A stretch of DNA of 64,000 nucleotides from contig NZ_JAATJG010000004.1 in assembly GCF_011927765.1 (NCBI RefSeq), positions 124,001 to 188,000 on the forward strand. Reading direction: 5' to 3'. Below the pieces are notes generated by a model. It did not search any database. It saw nothing but the letters and a program-made list of their open reading frames with translations, and was not told the DNA's origin. The position numbers and the translations under genes are program-made. Shown piece after piece: positions 1-8,814 of this stretch. Numbering within the stretch: the stretch's first letter is position 1; each line of letters starts with the position of its first letter. Source of the stretch: Wenyingzhuangia aestuarii. Its GTDB lineage: Bacteria > Bacteroidota > Bacteroidia > Flavobacteriales > Flavobacteriaceae.

Positions 1-2972
1 GTCTAAAAACTCCCCTCCTGCTTCTATTCATCCTATTATCTTACTGTACTAGTTACAGTCAAGCAAGGGAAAATCATGCCTATAAATCTTTTAAATATGT
101 TGATGAAACATCAGATATAGGTACCAGATTAAAAAAAGAAATCATTAATGTTAAAAATGGAGAAATTGTAACAAACGTTCTTCAAATTTATAACAGAACC
201 TCACTTGCACCTATTAAATTTAGGTTAGAGTTATTAACTCCTAAAGGATGGACTCCCCTAGTCAATCCAAAAGATATTCATAGAGTTTTAATTCAAGATA
301 CAATTTCTATTCCTATTGTTTATATTCCAAGTAAAAAACTACAATCTATTAACGAAATCAACATCAATGTTTTTGTGTTAGATTTAGATGGTAGACAACT
401 TGCTGATAATTATTTTACAGTAGTAAGTCATCACAAAAAAGGATGGACTGTAAATGTAGAAAAGAATACAGAATATTTAAAAAACGGAGAAAACACAGCT
501 GAATTAAATTATCACATTCAGAACACAGGTAATTATGATCAAGATATTTATATACAACATAAAGTACCTAAAAAAAACATTACAGTTACAGATACGCTTG
601 CAGAACCAATTAGTAACACTACAATTACCCTAAAGCCTAAAGAGACATACAATCAAAAATTAAATCTTGAATTTGTAAAAAAAGAAGAACGAAACAACAG
701 ACGTGTGTCTACCAATAGCTACGATCCTTATAAAAAAGAAGAAAAAGTAGTTCACGATATTATTATAGAATCTACCGAGCCCAAATACACTAGTGGAAAA
801 AGCACTGTTAGAAACTCTAAAGTTTCATATATTAAACTGCCTCATGAAATAGTAGCCGATAAATATGGTTACACCACATTACCTTTAACTATAGATTTTA
901 GTGTGCAAAACATTATGGGAGATTATTCTTTTGCATCTTTAAACATTAGAGGTTATAAAGAACTTTCTCCAAGTTCTCAATTAATATATTCTACTCAATT
1001 AAATTATTCTAGCTCTGTTTTAAATAATGAGGTTTTTAAAAATGCTCCTTGGTACATTGGTTATTTTGACAATAAACAATCCTTAGAGTTAGGATTGGTA
1101 AGTGGTAATTTATTAGGAATTCAATCTTCTGGTTATGGGGTTAAAGGAGGTTATCAAATTAGCGATAGTCAAAAAATAAGCGCATTTTATATTAGACCCG
1201 ATAGTTTTTTTGATCAGGAAAGTAAAAATGAAACCTATGGAGGTGAATATCAATTTAACTACAAAGGTTTATTGGGAACCAAAATTGGAGCCGGTAGAAA
1301 TGTAAACTTAGGATTAAATAGAATTACAAACGTAGCCAATGTTCAACCAAGTGTTACCCTATTTAATCAACACAGAATTGGATTTTACGCAGCTTACACA
1401 CAATTAACAAACAGCACAGAAAAAGAAAAACTAAACGAAGGCTATGCGGCCGGATTTAGTTTTTCTTCTAACTTTTTTAACAAATTATGGAGACCGGTAA
1501 TTAGTGCTAGAACCAATACTAAAGGATTTGGAAATGGAAATTACATTAGAGAATTAATTAACCACAGATCTACCTTTTCTTTAAATAGCAGAGTAGATTT
1601 ATTGGCGACCAACTCTTTTCAAACCTATGAAAACTATAGTAGTATTACAGATGCACTTCTTAGTTCTCAAAAAATAAACACCAACACCTTACTTTTTTCT
1701 ACCCACAAACAAAGAAACACTTTACAATACGGTGGTTATTATCATTTTTACGATACACAAAACCTACCCAGAGTAGAAAGAGGACTTATTGTAAGACACT
1801 CAAGTTCTAATTTTAAAACAAACTTTTTATCTTCTTTATATTTAAGAGCTGGTTACAACAAGGCAACTAGTGTGGGAGCTCAAGACTTTTTTAATCTAGA
1901 ACTATCTTCTTATTTAAAATACAAAACCTATACGTTTAGCAACCGTTATTTTTATGGTTCTAATTCTATAGAAACCACATTGTACGGAATTGCTTCTAGT
2001 TTAAAAACTCCACAAAGATTTAGAAGTTCCTTAAACCATCAATATCAATTTAAAAACAAACATTTAATTTTAGAAAACAACGTTGTTTTTAACTACCTAA
2101 ATACTAGTAAAAAAGTAGGCTTAGGTCTGTTTAACTATTTGTATTATTTTGGAAAATACGGAATTAGATATGGTATACAATCTAATCTTAGCTACTCTTC
2201 TAGTTCTTTGTTGCTAAACACATATAACGCAAGTACAGGAACATATAATTTTGCAGAGGAAACACAGAACATTCGCGATTTAAACTTTAATTTAAATTTT
2301 AGTGTTCGTAAAGATTTTGCCATTCCAATTCCTTTTCTAAAAGATAAAAAAACAGACTTAAATTTTGTTGCCTTTATGGATATTAACGGTGATGGTAAAA
2401 AAGATTTTGACGAAGTTCCTATTAACAATGTGGTCATTAAAGTTGGGAACGATGAAGTAATTACCAATCATTTAGGAAAAGCAAGTGTAAAACAAAAGTT
2501 TAAAGGTTTTTACAAAGTTGATATTATTCCTTTAGAAAAAATTAACGGATGGTTTCCAAACATTAACACAAGTACTCCTATGGAGTTTAAAGAAAAGCTG
2601 GTGTACATACCGTTTTCTAGAGGAGTTAAAATTGTAGGAGATGTAATTTTAGATAGACAAGAAATAGCCAACGTAAACAATACAAGAACCGATTTATCTA
2701 ACATAAAAATTGTAGCCACAGGTAAAACTGCCGAAGGTAGAGATAGAACTAGCCAAGCATTAACAGATGTAAACGGACATTTTGAACTGTTTATTTCTAA
2801 CGGAAACTACATTTTAACAATGGACGAAGGTATTTTAGATGATGATTTAAAATTATCTAGAAACAACATTCCAATTACCTTAAAAAACACACAAGAAAGT
2901 GTGTACACTGCTTTTTACATCCGTGAAATAAGACGAGAAGTAAAAATAAAAGACTTTACCAAAAGAAAATAA
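1..2972 (+). CDS. Large usher-like outer-membrane/surface protein, 5' end cut by window
   Basis: The frame is open from base 3, so 989 residues are visible and only a few codons are missing. The first about 20 residues (LKTPLLLLFILLSYCTSYSQ) are most of a signal peptide, so a start at the GTG at 375 would be wrong. Residues about 25-125 look like a beta-sandwich. The region about 270-760 is rich in alternating aromatic/polar strands, as in an outer-membrane beta barrel. Near residue 790 is a calcium-loop-like DINGDGKKDFDE, followed by two Cna-B/carboxypeptidase-regulatory-like sandwiches. The layout recalls fimbrial ushers and large Bacteroidota outer-membrane proteins, but I do not recognise the family. 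It probably ends an operon that begins left of the window; rsmB-like has its own -7 box 33 bp downstream. Seen: signal peptide, strand pattern, EF-like loop. Inferred: barrel and location. Confidence 0.75.
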   Translation, partial: LKTPLLLLFILLSYCTSYSQARENHAYKSFKYVDETSDIGTRLKKEIINVKNGEIVTNVLQIYNRTSLAPIKFRLELLTPKGWTPLVNPKDIHRVLIQDTISIPIVYIPSKKLQSINEININVFVLDLDGRQLADNYFTVVSHHKKGWTVNVEKNTEYLKNGENTAELNYHIQNTGNYDQDIYIQHKVPKKNITVTDTLAEPISNTTITLKPKETYNQKLNLEFVKKEERNNRRVSTNSYDPYKKEEKVVHDIIIESTEPKYTSGKSTVRNSKVSYIKLPHEIVADKYGYTTLPLTIDFSVQNIMGDYSFASLNIRGYKELSPSSQLIYSTQLNYSSSVLNNEVFKNAPWYIGYFDNKQSLELGLVSGNLLGIQSSGYGVKGGYQISDSQKISAFYIRPDSFFDQESKNETYGGEYQFNYKGLLGTKIGAGRNVNLGLNRITNVANVQPSVTLFNQHRIGFYAAYTQLTNSTEKEKLNEGYAAGFSFSSNFFNKLWRPVISARTNTKGFGNGNYIRELINHRSTFSLNSRVDLLATNSFQTYENYSSITDALLSSQKINTNTLLFSTHKQRNTLQYGGYYHFYDTQNLPRVERGLIVRHSSSNFKTNFLSSLYLRAGYNKATSVGAQDFFNLELSSYLKYKTYTFSNRYFYGSNSIETTLYGIASSLKTPQRFRSSLNHQYQFKNKHLILENNVVFNYLNTSKKVGLGLFNYLYYFGKYGIRYGIQSNLSYSSSSLLLNTYNASTGTYNFAEETQNIRDLNFNLNFSVRKDFAIPIPFLKDKKTDLNFVAFMDINGDGKKDFDEVPINNVVIKVGNDEVITNHLGKASVKQKFKGFYKVDIIPLEKINGWFPNINTSTPMEFKEKLVYIPFSRGVKIVGDVILDRQEIANVNNTRTDLSNIKIVATGKTAEGRDRTSQALTDVNGHFELFISNGNYILTMDEGILDDDLKLSRNNIPITLKNTQESVYTAFYIREIRREVKIKDFTKRK

Positions 2973-3005
2973 TTTGCTTTCATCTACATAAGGCAAAAAA
3001 ACACG

Positions 3006-3013
3006 TAACTTTG
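3006..3013 (+). promoter_or_regulatory. -7 box of the rRNA methyltransferase gene
   Basis: TAACTTTG matches the Bacteroidota -7 consensus TAnnTTTG, 22 bp before the ATG. No TTG is well placed upstream. Confidence 0.5.
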
Positions 3014-3035
3014 CCCCCAAATAGTTCACAATAGT

Positions 3036-4244
3036 ATGAGACTTCATAGAAATTTAGTATTCACAGTTATAGACTCCCTAGAGGCAGTTTTTAACGAACA
3101 AGAATACGCTGATAAAGTTGTACAAAAAGCTTTAAAAAAAGATCCTCGTTGGGGAGCCAGAGATAGAAAATTTGTTGCCGAAACCTTTTATGAAATTGTA
3201 AGATGGAAACGTTTATACAATGAAATTGCAGGTACAAAAGACCATTACTCTAGAGAAAACCTTTGGAAAATATTTGCTGTATGGGCAGTCCTTAGAGGAA
3301 TTAACTTACCGGACTGGAAATACTTTTCTGAAACTCCTGTAAGAAGAATTAAAGGTAAGTTTGATGAGTTACAGAGTAACAGAGCCATTGCTCAATCTAT
3401 TCCAGATTGGATGGATGAGTTATGTGCTAAAGAATTAGGAGAAAAAAAATGGACTGCTGAGTTAACCGCTCAAAACATTCCTGCTTCTGCTATTCTAAGA
3501 GTAAATACCTTAAGAGGTAGTAAAAAGCAATTGCAAGATTTACTAGCTAAAGATGAAATTATTACCAAACCCATCAAAGGATATCCTTGTGCTTTAGAGT
3601 TGGAAGAACGCAAAAACGTATTTAAAACCGCTGCATTTCAAAGCGGATTGTTTGAAATGCAAGATGCTTCTTCTCAATTAGTAGCCGAGTTTTTAGAAGT
3701 GGAACCTGGAATGCGAGTAGTAGATACTTGTGCAGGTGCAGGTGGTAAAACTTTACATATTGCGGCTTTAATGGAAAACAAAGGTTCTATTATTGCTACT
3801 GATATTTATGGTGGTAAATTGGTAGAGTTAAAAAAACGTGCAAAACGTGCAGGTGCTTTTAACATTACTACTAAAAAAATTGAATCGTCTAAGACCATCA
3901 AAAAACTATACAACACTGCTGATAGAGTTTTAATTGATGCACCCTGTTCTGGTTTAGGAGTTTTAAGACGTAATCCTGATAGTAAATGGAAACTACAACC
4001 AGAATTCATTGATAACATTAAAGATATTCAAAGAGATATTTTAGAACGTTACTCTAAAATTGTAAAAGTGGGTGGTAAAGTAGTATATGCTACTTGTTCT
4101 ATTTTACCTTCAGAAAACCAAGAGCAAGTTGCTCGTTTCTTAGGTTTAAATCCAAACTTTAAATTGATTAAAGACAAAAAGATATTAGCTTCACAATCTG
4201 GTTACGATGGCTTTTACATGGCCTTGCTAGAAAGAATTGAATAA
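3036..4244 (+). CDS. RsmB/NOP2-type 16S rRNA (cytosine-C5) methyltransferase
   Basis: A SAM-dependent enzyme that methylates cytosine at C5 in 16S rRNA. The 402 residues show an N-terminal NusB-like helical part (about 1-130), then a Rossmann methyltransferase domain. The SAM loop is DTCAGAGGKT near 230-239. The two cysteines of the family mechanism are in DAPCSG (C304) and ATCS (C354), and the usual C-terminal GYDGFYMALL is present. Length and motifs are complete, so it should be active. Whether it modifies the RsmB site (C967) or the RsmF site (C1407) cannot be told by eye. It stands alone, with its own -7 box and a strong terminator straight after the stop. Confidence 0.93.
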   Translation: MRLHRNLVFTVIDSLEAVFNEQEYADKVVQKALKKDPRWGARDRKFVAETFYEIVRWKRLYNEIAGTKDHYSRENLWKIFAVWAVLRGINLPDWKYFSETPVRRIKGKFDELQSNRAIAQSIPDWMDELCAKELGEKKWTAELTAQNIPASAILRVNTLRGSKKQLQDLLAKDEIITKPIKGYPCALELEERKNVFKTAAFQSGLFEMQDASSQLVAEFLEVEPGMRVVDTCAGAGGKTLHIAALMENKGSIIATDIYGGKLVELKKRAKRAGAFNITTKKIESSKTIKKLYNTADRVLIDAPCSGLGVLRRNPDSKWKLQPEFIDNIKDIQRDILERYSKIVKVGGKVVYATCSILPSENQEQVARFLGLNPNFKLIKDKKILASQSGYDGFYMALLERIE

Positions 4245-4245
4245 T

Positions 4246-4278
4246 AAAAAAGCCGAGCAATATTGCTCGGCTTTTTTA
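4246..4278 (+). terminator. Bidirectional terminator
   Basis: AGCCGAGCAA and TTGCTCGGCT form a stem flanked by A and T runs. It lies between convergent genes and can serve both strands. Confidence 0.88.
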
Positions 4279-4300
4279 TTTACATCTGTTAAGAGGTTGG

Positions 4301-6481
4301 TTATTTAACCATTCCCTCTAAATCAAACAAAAAGCTATATTCTTTGGCTACTTCTTTTAAAGCATCAAATCTACCTGAAGCTCCACCATGTCCTGCTTCC
4401 ATGTTGGTATGCAAGTACAATTTATTGTTATCTGTTTTTAACTCTCTTAATTTTGCTACATATTTAGCTGGCTCCCAATACTGAACCTGAGAATCGTGTA
4501 AACCTGTTGTTACCAACATATTTGGATACGCTTTGGCTTCTATATTATCATACGGAGAATAGGTTTTAATATAATCGTAATATTCTTTATCATTAGGATT
4601 TCCCCATTCGTCATACTCTCCTGTGGTTAAAGGAATACTTTCGTCTAACATAGTTGTAACTACATCTACAAAAGGTACAGCAGATATAATTCCGTTAAAC
4701 AATTCAGGATTCATGTTTGCTACAGCTCCCATTAGCAAACCTCCTGCAGAACCTCCCATGGCATATAAATGCGCTGGAGAAGTCTTTTTATGATCTACTA
4801 AATATTTAGCACAATCCACAAAGTCGTAAAAAGTATTGTTTTTGGTTAGCAATTTTCCATCTTCGTACCAAGGTCTTCCTAAATATTCCGATCCTCTAAT
4901 ATGTGCCAAGGCAAAAATAAATCCTCTATCTAACAAACTTAATCGTGTGGTACTAAAACTATCATCTACCGTGTGTCCATAAGAACCGTAAGCGTACATT
5001 AGTACAGGAGTATTTTCATCTACCTTAGTATCTTTTCTGTGTACAATAGACAATGCTACTTTTTTACCATCTCTGGCTGTTACCCAAATACGCTGACTGG
5101 TATAGTTCTTTTTATCAAACTTACCTCCTAGCACTTCTTGCTCCTTTAACAAGTTTTCTTGTTTAGTAACCATGTTAAAATCTATCACAGAACTTGGTGT
5201 GGTCATAGAATTGTATCCGTAACGCAACCATTCGGTATCAAATTCAGGATTGCTATAAGCGTAACAAGAATAAGTTTCTTCAGAAAATGGTAAATAGTAA
5301 TCTTGAGCACCATCCCAACGGATTACTCTAATTTTCCCAAGTCCTTCTGCTCTTTCTTCTAAAACTAAAAAGTCTTTAAAAATAGTAGCATCTTCTAACA
5401 ATACATCTTCTCTGTGAGCAATTACATCTACCCAATTTTCTTTTGATGTTGCCGTTACCGGAGTTTTCATCAACTTAAAATTAGTAGCTCCATCTTTATT
5501 GGTTAAAATGTAAAAATAATCACCATAATGCATTACGCTATATTCCAAATCATCTTCTCTTGTTTGAAAAATTTGAAATTCGCTAGTAGGCTTATCGGCT
5601 TCTATAAATTGATATTCTGTTTGTAAAGTACTGTAAGAACCTATCACAATATATTTCTTAGATTTTGTTCTTCCTACATATACATTATAAGTTTCGTCTT
5701 TTTCGTGATACACCAAAACATCATCATAAGTAGCCGTTCCTAAAACGTGTCTATATACTTTATCACTTCTTAAAGTAACATGATCTTTTTTGTTGTAAAA
5801 CAAGGTAGAATTATCGTTTGCCCAAGTTGCAGAACCTGTGGTAAATTCAATAGTATCTTTTAAAACCTCACCTGTTTCTAAATTTTTAAAACGAAGTGTG
5901 TATTGTCTTCTTCCCGTTTCATCGGTACTATAAATCATTAATTTGTTGTTATTACTAACAGACAAACCTCCTACATCAAAATACTCGTATCCTTCTGCCA
6001 AAACATTTACGTCTAGCAAAATTTCTTCCTCTGCATCTAAAGAACCTTTTTTACGAGTGTAAATTGGATATTGATTTCCTATTTCGTAACGAGTTACATA
6101 GTAATATCCGTTTTTAAAGTAAGGTACAGAACTATCGTCTTCTTTAATTCTACCTTTCATTTCCTGAAACAACTCTTCTTGAAATTCTAAGGTATGTTTT
6201 GTTTCTTCTTCGTAAAAAGCATTTTCTTCACTTAAATAAGACAATACTTTTTGTGTTTTTTCTGACGGAAGTTCTGCTTCTTTTTCGTCATCAGATAATC
6301 GTAACCAATAATAGTTATCTATTCTAACATCACCGTGTTTTACTAATTCTGTTGGAATTTTATCTGCAATTGGAGCTTCTATTACCTTCATTTTTTGACA
6401 TTTAATTAAGACCGTAAAAGTAATAAATCCCATGAGGATAGTACTATTTCTTTTTAGAATGTTTGGCAGCATAAAAATCAA
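4301..6481 (-). CDS. S9 family oligopeptidase (oligopeptidase B type)
   Basis: A serine peptidase of the prolyl-oligopeptidase clan that cleaves peptides, usually after basic residues. An N-terminal beta-propeller (about 60-440) is followed by an alpha/beta-hydrolase domain. The nucleophile is in GGSAGG (Ser near 577), the Asp in GLHDSQ (near 662) and the His in EAGHGG (near 699). The typical N-terminal signature HGDVRIDNYYWLR is present. The start is uncertain: 726 residues includes a hydrophobic leader ending in a Cys (LIKCQ), which would make a lipoprotein, though Lys before the Cys is not ideal. The alternative Met at 6391 gives a 696-residue cytoplasmic form, close to the E. coli PtrB length. 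It is divergent from the YbaB gene. Confidence 0.88.
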   Translation of the reverse strand: MIFMLPNILKRNSTILMGFITFTVLIKCQKMKVIEAPIADKIPTELVKHGDVRIDNYYWLRLSDDEKEAELPSEKTQKVLSYLSEENAFYEEETKHTLEFQEELFQEMKGRIKEDDSSVPYFKNGYYYVTRYEIGNQYPIYTRKKGSLDAEEEILLDVNVLAEGYEYFDVGGLSVSNNNKLMIYSTDETGRRQYTLRFKNLETGEVLKDTIEFTTGSATWANDNSTLFYNKKDHVTLRSDKVYRHVLGTATYDDVLVYHEKDETYNVYVGRTKSKKYIVIGSYSTLQTEYQFIEADKPTSEFQIFQTREDDLEYSVMHYGDYFYILTNKDGATNFKLMKTPVTATSKENWVDVIAHREDVLLEDATIFKDFLVLEERAEGLGKIRVIRWDGAQDYYLPFSEETYSCYAYSNPEFDTEWLRYGYNSMTTPSSVIDFNMVTKQENLLKEQEVLGGKFDKKNYTSQRIWVTARDGKKVALSIVHRKDTKVDENTPVLMYAYGSYGHTVDDSFSTTRLSLLDRGFIFALAHIRGSEYLGRPWYEDGKLLTKNNTFYDFVDCAKYLVDHKKTSPAHLYAMGGSAGGLLMGAVANMNPELFNGIISAVPFVDVVTTMLDESIPLTTGEYDEWGNPNDKEYYDYIKTYSPYDNIEAKAYPNMLVTTGLHDSQVQYWEPAKYVAKLRELKTDNNKLYLHTNMEAGHGGASGRFDALKEVAKEYSFLFDLEGMVK

Positions 6482-6540
6482 TTTTTGTGAAGATATTGAT
6501 AATCTTTTTATCTTGCGGAAAATTCTAAAATTAGGAGATT

Positions 6541-6846
6541 ATGTTTGGAGATATGTCTAAAATGATGGGGCAATTACAAGAAGCACAAAAACACGTAGAA
6601 GCCGCTAAAGAACGATTAAATACCATTTTAGTAGATGGTACTTCTGGTGGTGGATTGGTAAATGTTACTGTAACAGCTAACCGAGAAGTTAAGAAAATTG
6701 ACATTAATGAAAATGTATTAGAAGACAAAGAGGCTGTGGAAGATTATTTAATTTTAGCTTTAAATAATGCCTTAAAAAAAGCTGATGCTATTAACGAACA
6801 AGAAATGGCTGCAGCTGCCAAAAAAGGAATGCCTTTTGGAATGTAA
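6541..6846 (+). CDS. YbaB/EbfC family nucleoid-associated protein
   Basis: A small DNA-binding protein of 101 residues that forms dimers and coats DNA. The N-terminal Met-rich amphipathic helix ([20 protein letters not shown]), the central [14 protein letters not shown] strand pair and the GMPFGM C-terminus are hallmarks of the family. The ATG follows an AGGAG-like sequence, one of few Shine-Dalgarno sites in this window. In many bacteria ybaB sits with dnaX and recR, but here it is alone between a divergent peptidase and a strong terminator. Confidence 0.92.
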   Translation: MFGDMSKMMGQLQEAQKHVEAAKERLNTILVDGTSGGGLVNVTVTANREVKKIDINENVLEDKEAVEDYLILALNNALKKADAINEQEMAAAAKKGMPFGM

Positions 6847-6865
6847 CAAATTCTAACTTTCTTTT

Positions 6866-6909
6866 AAGGCTTCTATTTTACATTCTAAAAAATAGAAGCC
6901 TTCTTTTTT
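6866..6909 (+). terminator. Terminator of ybaB-like gene
   Basis: AAGGCTTCTATTTT and AAAATAGAAGCCTT form a 14-bp stem followed by a T run. Confidence 0.88.
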
Positions 6910-7128
6910 TTGGGGAACATCAATTCTTTAACAGTTCTCTGTTTTTACCATCCCTTTTTTCATACGTAAAAATAAAGTAATAAAGCTTAACGCAAACACC
7001 TCTTACTAAAACAATTCTAAAACACAACACATAACCCTCTAAATAACAAAACCTTAACACACAAAAAGAGTCTTGTTGTTTTTTTACTACTTTTTTCAAA
7101 AAAAACTTTTTCAGTTCAAAAAAAAAAT

Positions 7129-7136
7129 TACTTTTG
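7129..7136 (+). promoter_or_regulatory. -7 box of the speA operon
   Basis: TACTTTTG matches TAnnTTTG exactly. No TTG sits at -33, so the promoter may be weak or need an activator. Transcription would begin about 7140, some 270 nt before speA. Confidence 0.5.
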
Positions 7137-7157
7137 CTCCTATATAGAACTGTAAAA

Positions 7158-7328
7158 ATGTATCAATTTTTATTTTTCGGTTATGTAAGCACGAAGATAT
7201 TAAGCCTGCATAATATGACGGATAGTTATAACGAAATAAAAAAGTTTTCTTCAAAATTTTTCCTTTTTGTAAACAACCCTTTCAAAGTTTTAAGGCTTAG
7301 ACACGTATACCTAGTAATTAGAGTGTAA
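7158..7328 (+). CDS. Possible leader peptide ORF upstream of speA
   Basis: A 56-codon ATG ORF beginning about 18 nt after the predicted transcription start and ending 85 nt before speA. It is hydrophobic and aromatic, and its tail reads RLRHVYLVIRV, with three AGR arginine codons in the last 11. Position and tail would suit a regulatory leader peptide that senses arginine or polyamines, as leader peptides do for some other amino acid and polyamine genes. This is inference: the ORF resembles no family I know and could be a chance ORF in an AT-rich leader. Confidence 0.3.
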   Translation: MYQFLFFGYVSTKILSLHNMTDSYNEIKKFSSKFFLFVNNPFKVLRLRHVYLVIRV

Positions 7329-7356
7329 TACCATTATTTATTATCATTTACAATTA

Positions 7357-7382
7357 GATGACTTTCCTATTGGAATAGCATC
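7357..7382 (+). promoter_or_regulatory. Weak hairpin in the speA leader
   Basis: GATG pairs with CATC outside an inner TTCC-TATT-GGAA hairpin, with an internal loop between. It lies between the leader ORF stop and the speA ATG and could influence speA translation. The stem is short. Confidence 0.25.
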
Positions 7383-7413
7383 TCTATTTTCATCATAATT
7401 TATAAATAACATA

Positions 7414-8814
7414 ATGCGTAATAAATACAAAGATCTAATCAATCAAACTTTTTACTTTCCTCAAGAAGAATTTAAATTAACTGAAAAGAACGAATTAACT
7501 TTTCATGACATTGACATTGCTGGCTTGATTAAAGAACACGGAACTCCTTTAAAAGTTACTTACTTACCAAAAATTTCTGAAAACATTCAGAAAGCAAAAA
7601 CTTGGTTTGCCAACGCTTTTGAAAAACACAACTACAAAGGAAAATATTTTTACTCTTACTGTACTAAGAGTTCTCACTTTAAGCACGTTTTAGACGAGGC
7701 ATTGTCTAACAACATCCATATAGAAACCTCATCTGCTTTTGATATTAATATTGTTAATTCATTATTAGATTCTGGTAAAATAAACAAAGACACCTTTGTA
7801 ATTTGCAATGGATTTAAAAGAGAGCAGTACATTAACAACATTGCAGATTTAATTAACAACAAACACAAAAACTGTATTCCTATTATTGATAATTACGAAG
7901 AATTATCTTTACTAGAAGAGCAAGTTGATGAGTGTCTTAACGTAGGAATTAGAATTGCATCAGAAGAAGAACCCAAATTTGAGTTTTATACTTCTAGGTT
8001 AGGTATTGGGTACAAAAACATTGTACCGTTTTACAAAAGACAAATAGAAGAAAACCCAAATGTAAACTTAAAAATGTTGCACTTTTTTATCAATACAGGT
8101 ATTAAAGACAATGCTTACTATTGGAACGAATTGCACAAGTGTTTAAAGGTATATGTGTCTTTAAAAAAGATATGTCCAACCTTAGACTCTTTAAATATTG
8201 GTGGTGGTTTTCCTATTAAAACCTCTTTAGGATTTGAGTACGATTATGAATATATGATTGATGAAATCGTAAATCAAATAGACACTGTTTGTAAAGAAGC
8301 AAGTGTAGATGTTCCTAATATTTTTACAGAATTTGGAAGTTTTACTGTAGGAGAAAGCGGAGCTAACTTTTACAAAGTTTTGTATCAAAAACAACAAAAT
8401 GATAGAGAGCTTTGGAACATGATTGATTCTTCTTTTATAACAACTTTACCAGACTCTTGGGCTATTAACAAGCGTTTTATTATGCTACCTATTAACCGTT
8501 GGGAAGAAAGCTACGAAAGAGTTTTACTAGGAGGATTAACTTGTGATAGTGATGATTATTACAATAGCGAACAACACAGTAACGCTATTTATTTACCCAC
8601 TTATCATCCTGATAAACCCTTGTATTTAGGATTTTTTAACACCGGAGCCTATCAAGAATCTATAGGTGGTTTTGGAGGTTTGCAACACTGCTTAATTCCA
8701 CAACCCAAACAATTAATACTAAACAGAGATAAAGACGGAAAATTAACAACCACCGTTTTTAGAGAAAAACAAACACATCAAGAATTTTTAAAAATTTTAG
8801 GTTATGAAAACTAA
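7414..8814 (+). CDS. speA: Biosynthetic arginine decarboxylase (short Bacteroidota type)
   Basis: Converts arginine to agmatine and CO2, the first step of the agmatine route to putrescine. The protein is a PLP-dependent fold-III (alanine racemase-like) decarboxylase of 466 residues, much shorter than E. coli SpeA (658) but usual for Bacteroidota. The PLP lysine lies in CTKSSHF (K85), the phosphate-binding glycines in NIGGGFP (near 263), and the active-site Cys in TCDSDD (near 378). GAYQESIGGFGG near the C-terminus is also conserved. No key residue is missing. Its last 11 bases overlap the start of the SpeB-like gene, so the two are translationally coupled. A long leader precedes it. Confidence 0.9.
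   Translation: MRNKYKDLINQTFYFPQEEFKLTEKNELTFHDIDIAGLIKEHGTPLKVTYLPKISENIQKAKTWFANAFEKHNYKGKYFYSYCTKSSHFKHVLDEALSNNIHIETSSAFDINIVNSLLDSGKINKDTFVICNGFKREQYINNIADLINNKHKNCIPIIDNYEELSLLEEQVDECLNVGIRIASEEEPKFEFYTSRLGIGYKNIVPFYKRQIEENPNVNLKMLHFFINTGIKDNAYYWNELHKCLKVYVSLKKICPTLDSLNIGGGFPIKTSLGFEYDYEYMIDEIVNQIDTVCKEASVDVPNIFTEFGSFTVGESGANFYKVLYQKQQNDRELWNMIDSSFITTLPDSWAINKRFIMLPINRWEESYERVLLGGLTCDSDDYYNSEQHSNAIYLPTYHPDKPLYLGFFNTGAYQESIGGFGGLQHCLIPQPKQLILNRDKDGKLTTTVFREKQTHQEFLKILGYEN

Larger units (their letters stand above)
6910..7413. other. Long non-coding stretch and leader in front of speA
   Basis: About 500 bp without a clear gene. The first 220 bp are very AT-rich with no motif I recognise. 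A perfect -7 box is at 7129-7136. The remainder would be a roughly 270-nt mRNA leader of speA holding a 56-codon ORF (7158-7328) and a small hairpin (7357-7382). No known riboswitch class was recognised. Confidence 0.5.

Noticed and set aside
375-2972. Start of the first protein at the GTG at 375
   Set aside because: The same frame is open to base 3 and encodes a signal peptide, so the GTG is internal.
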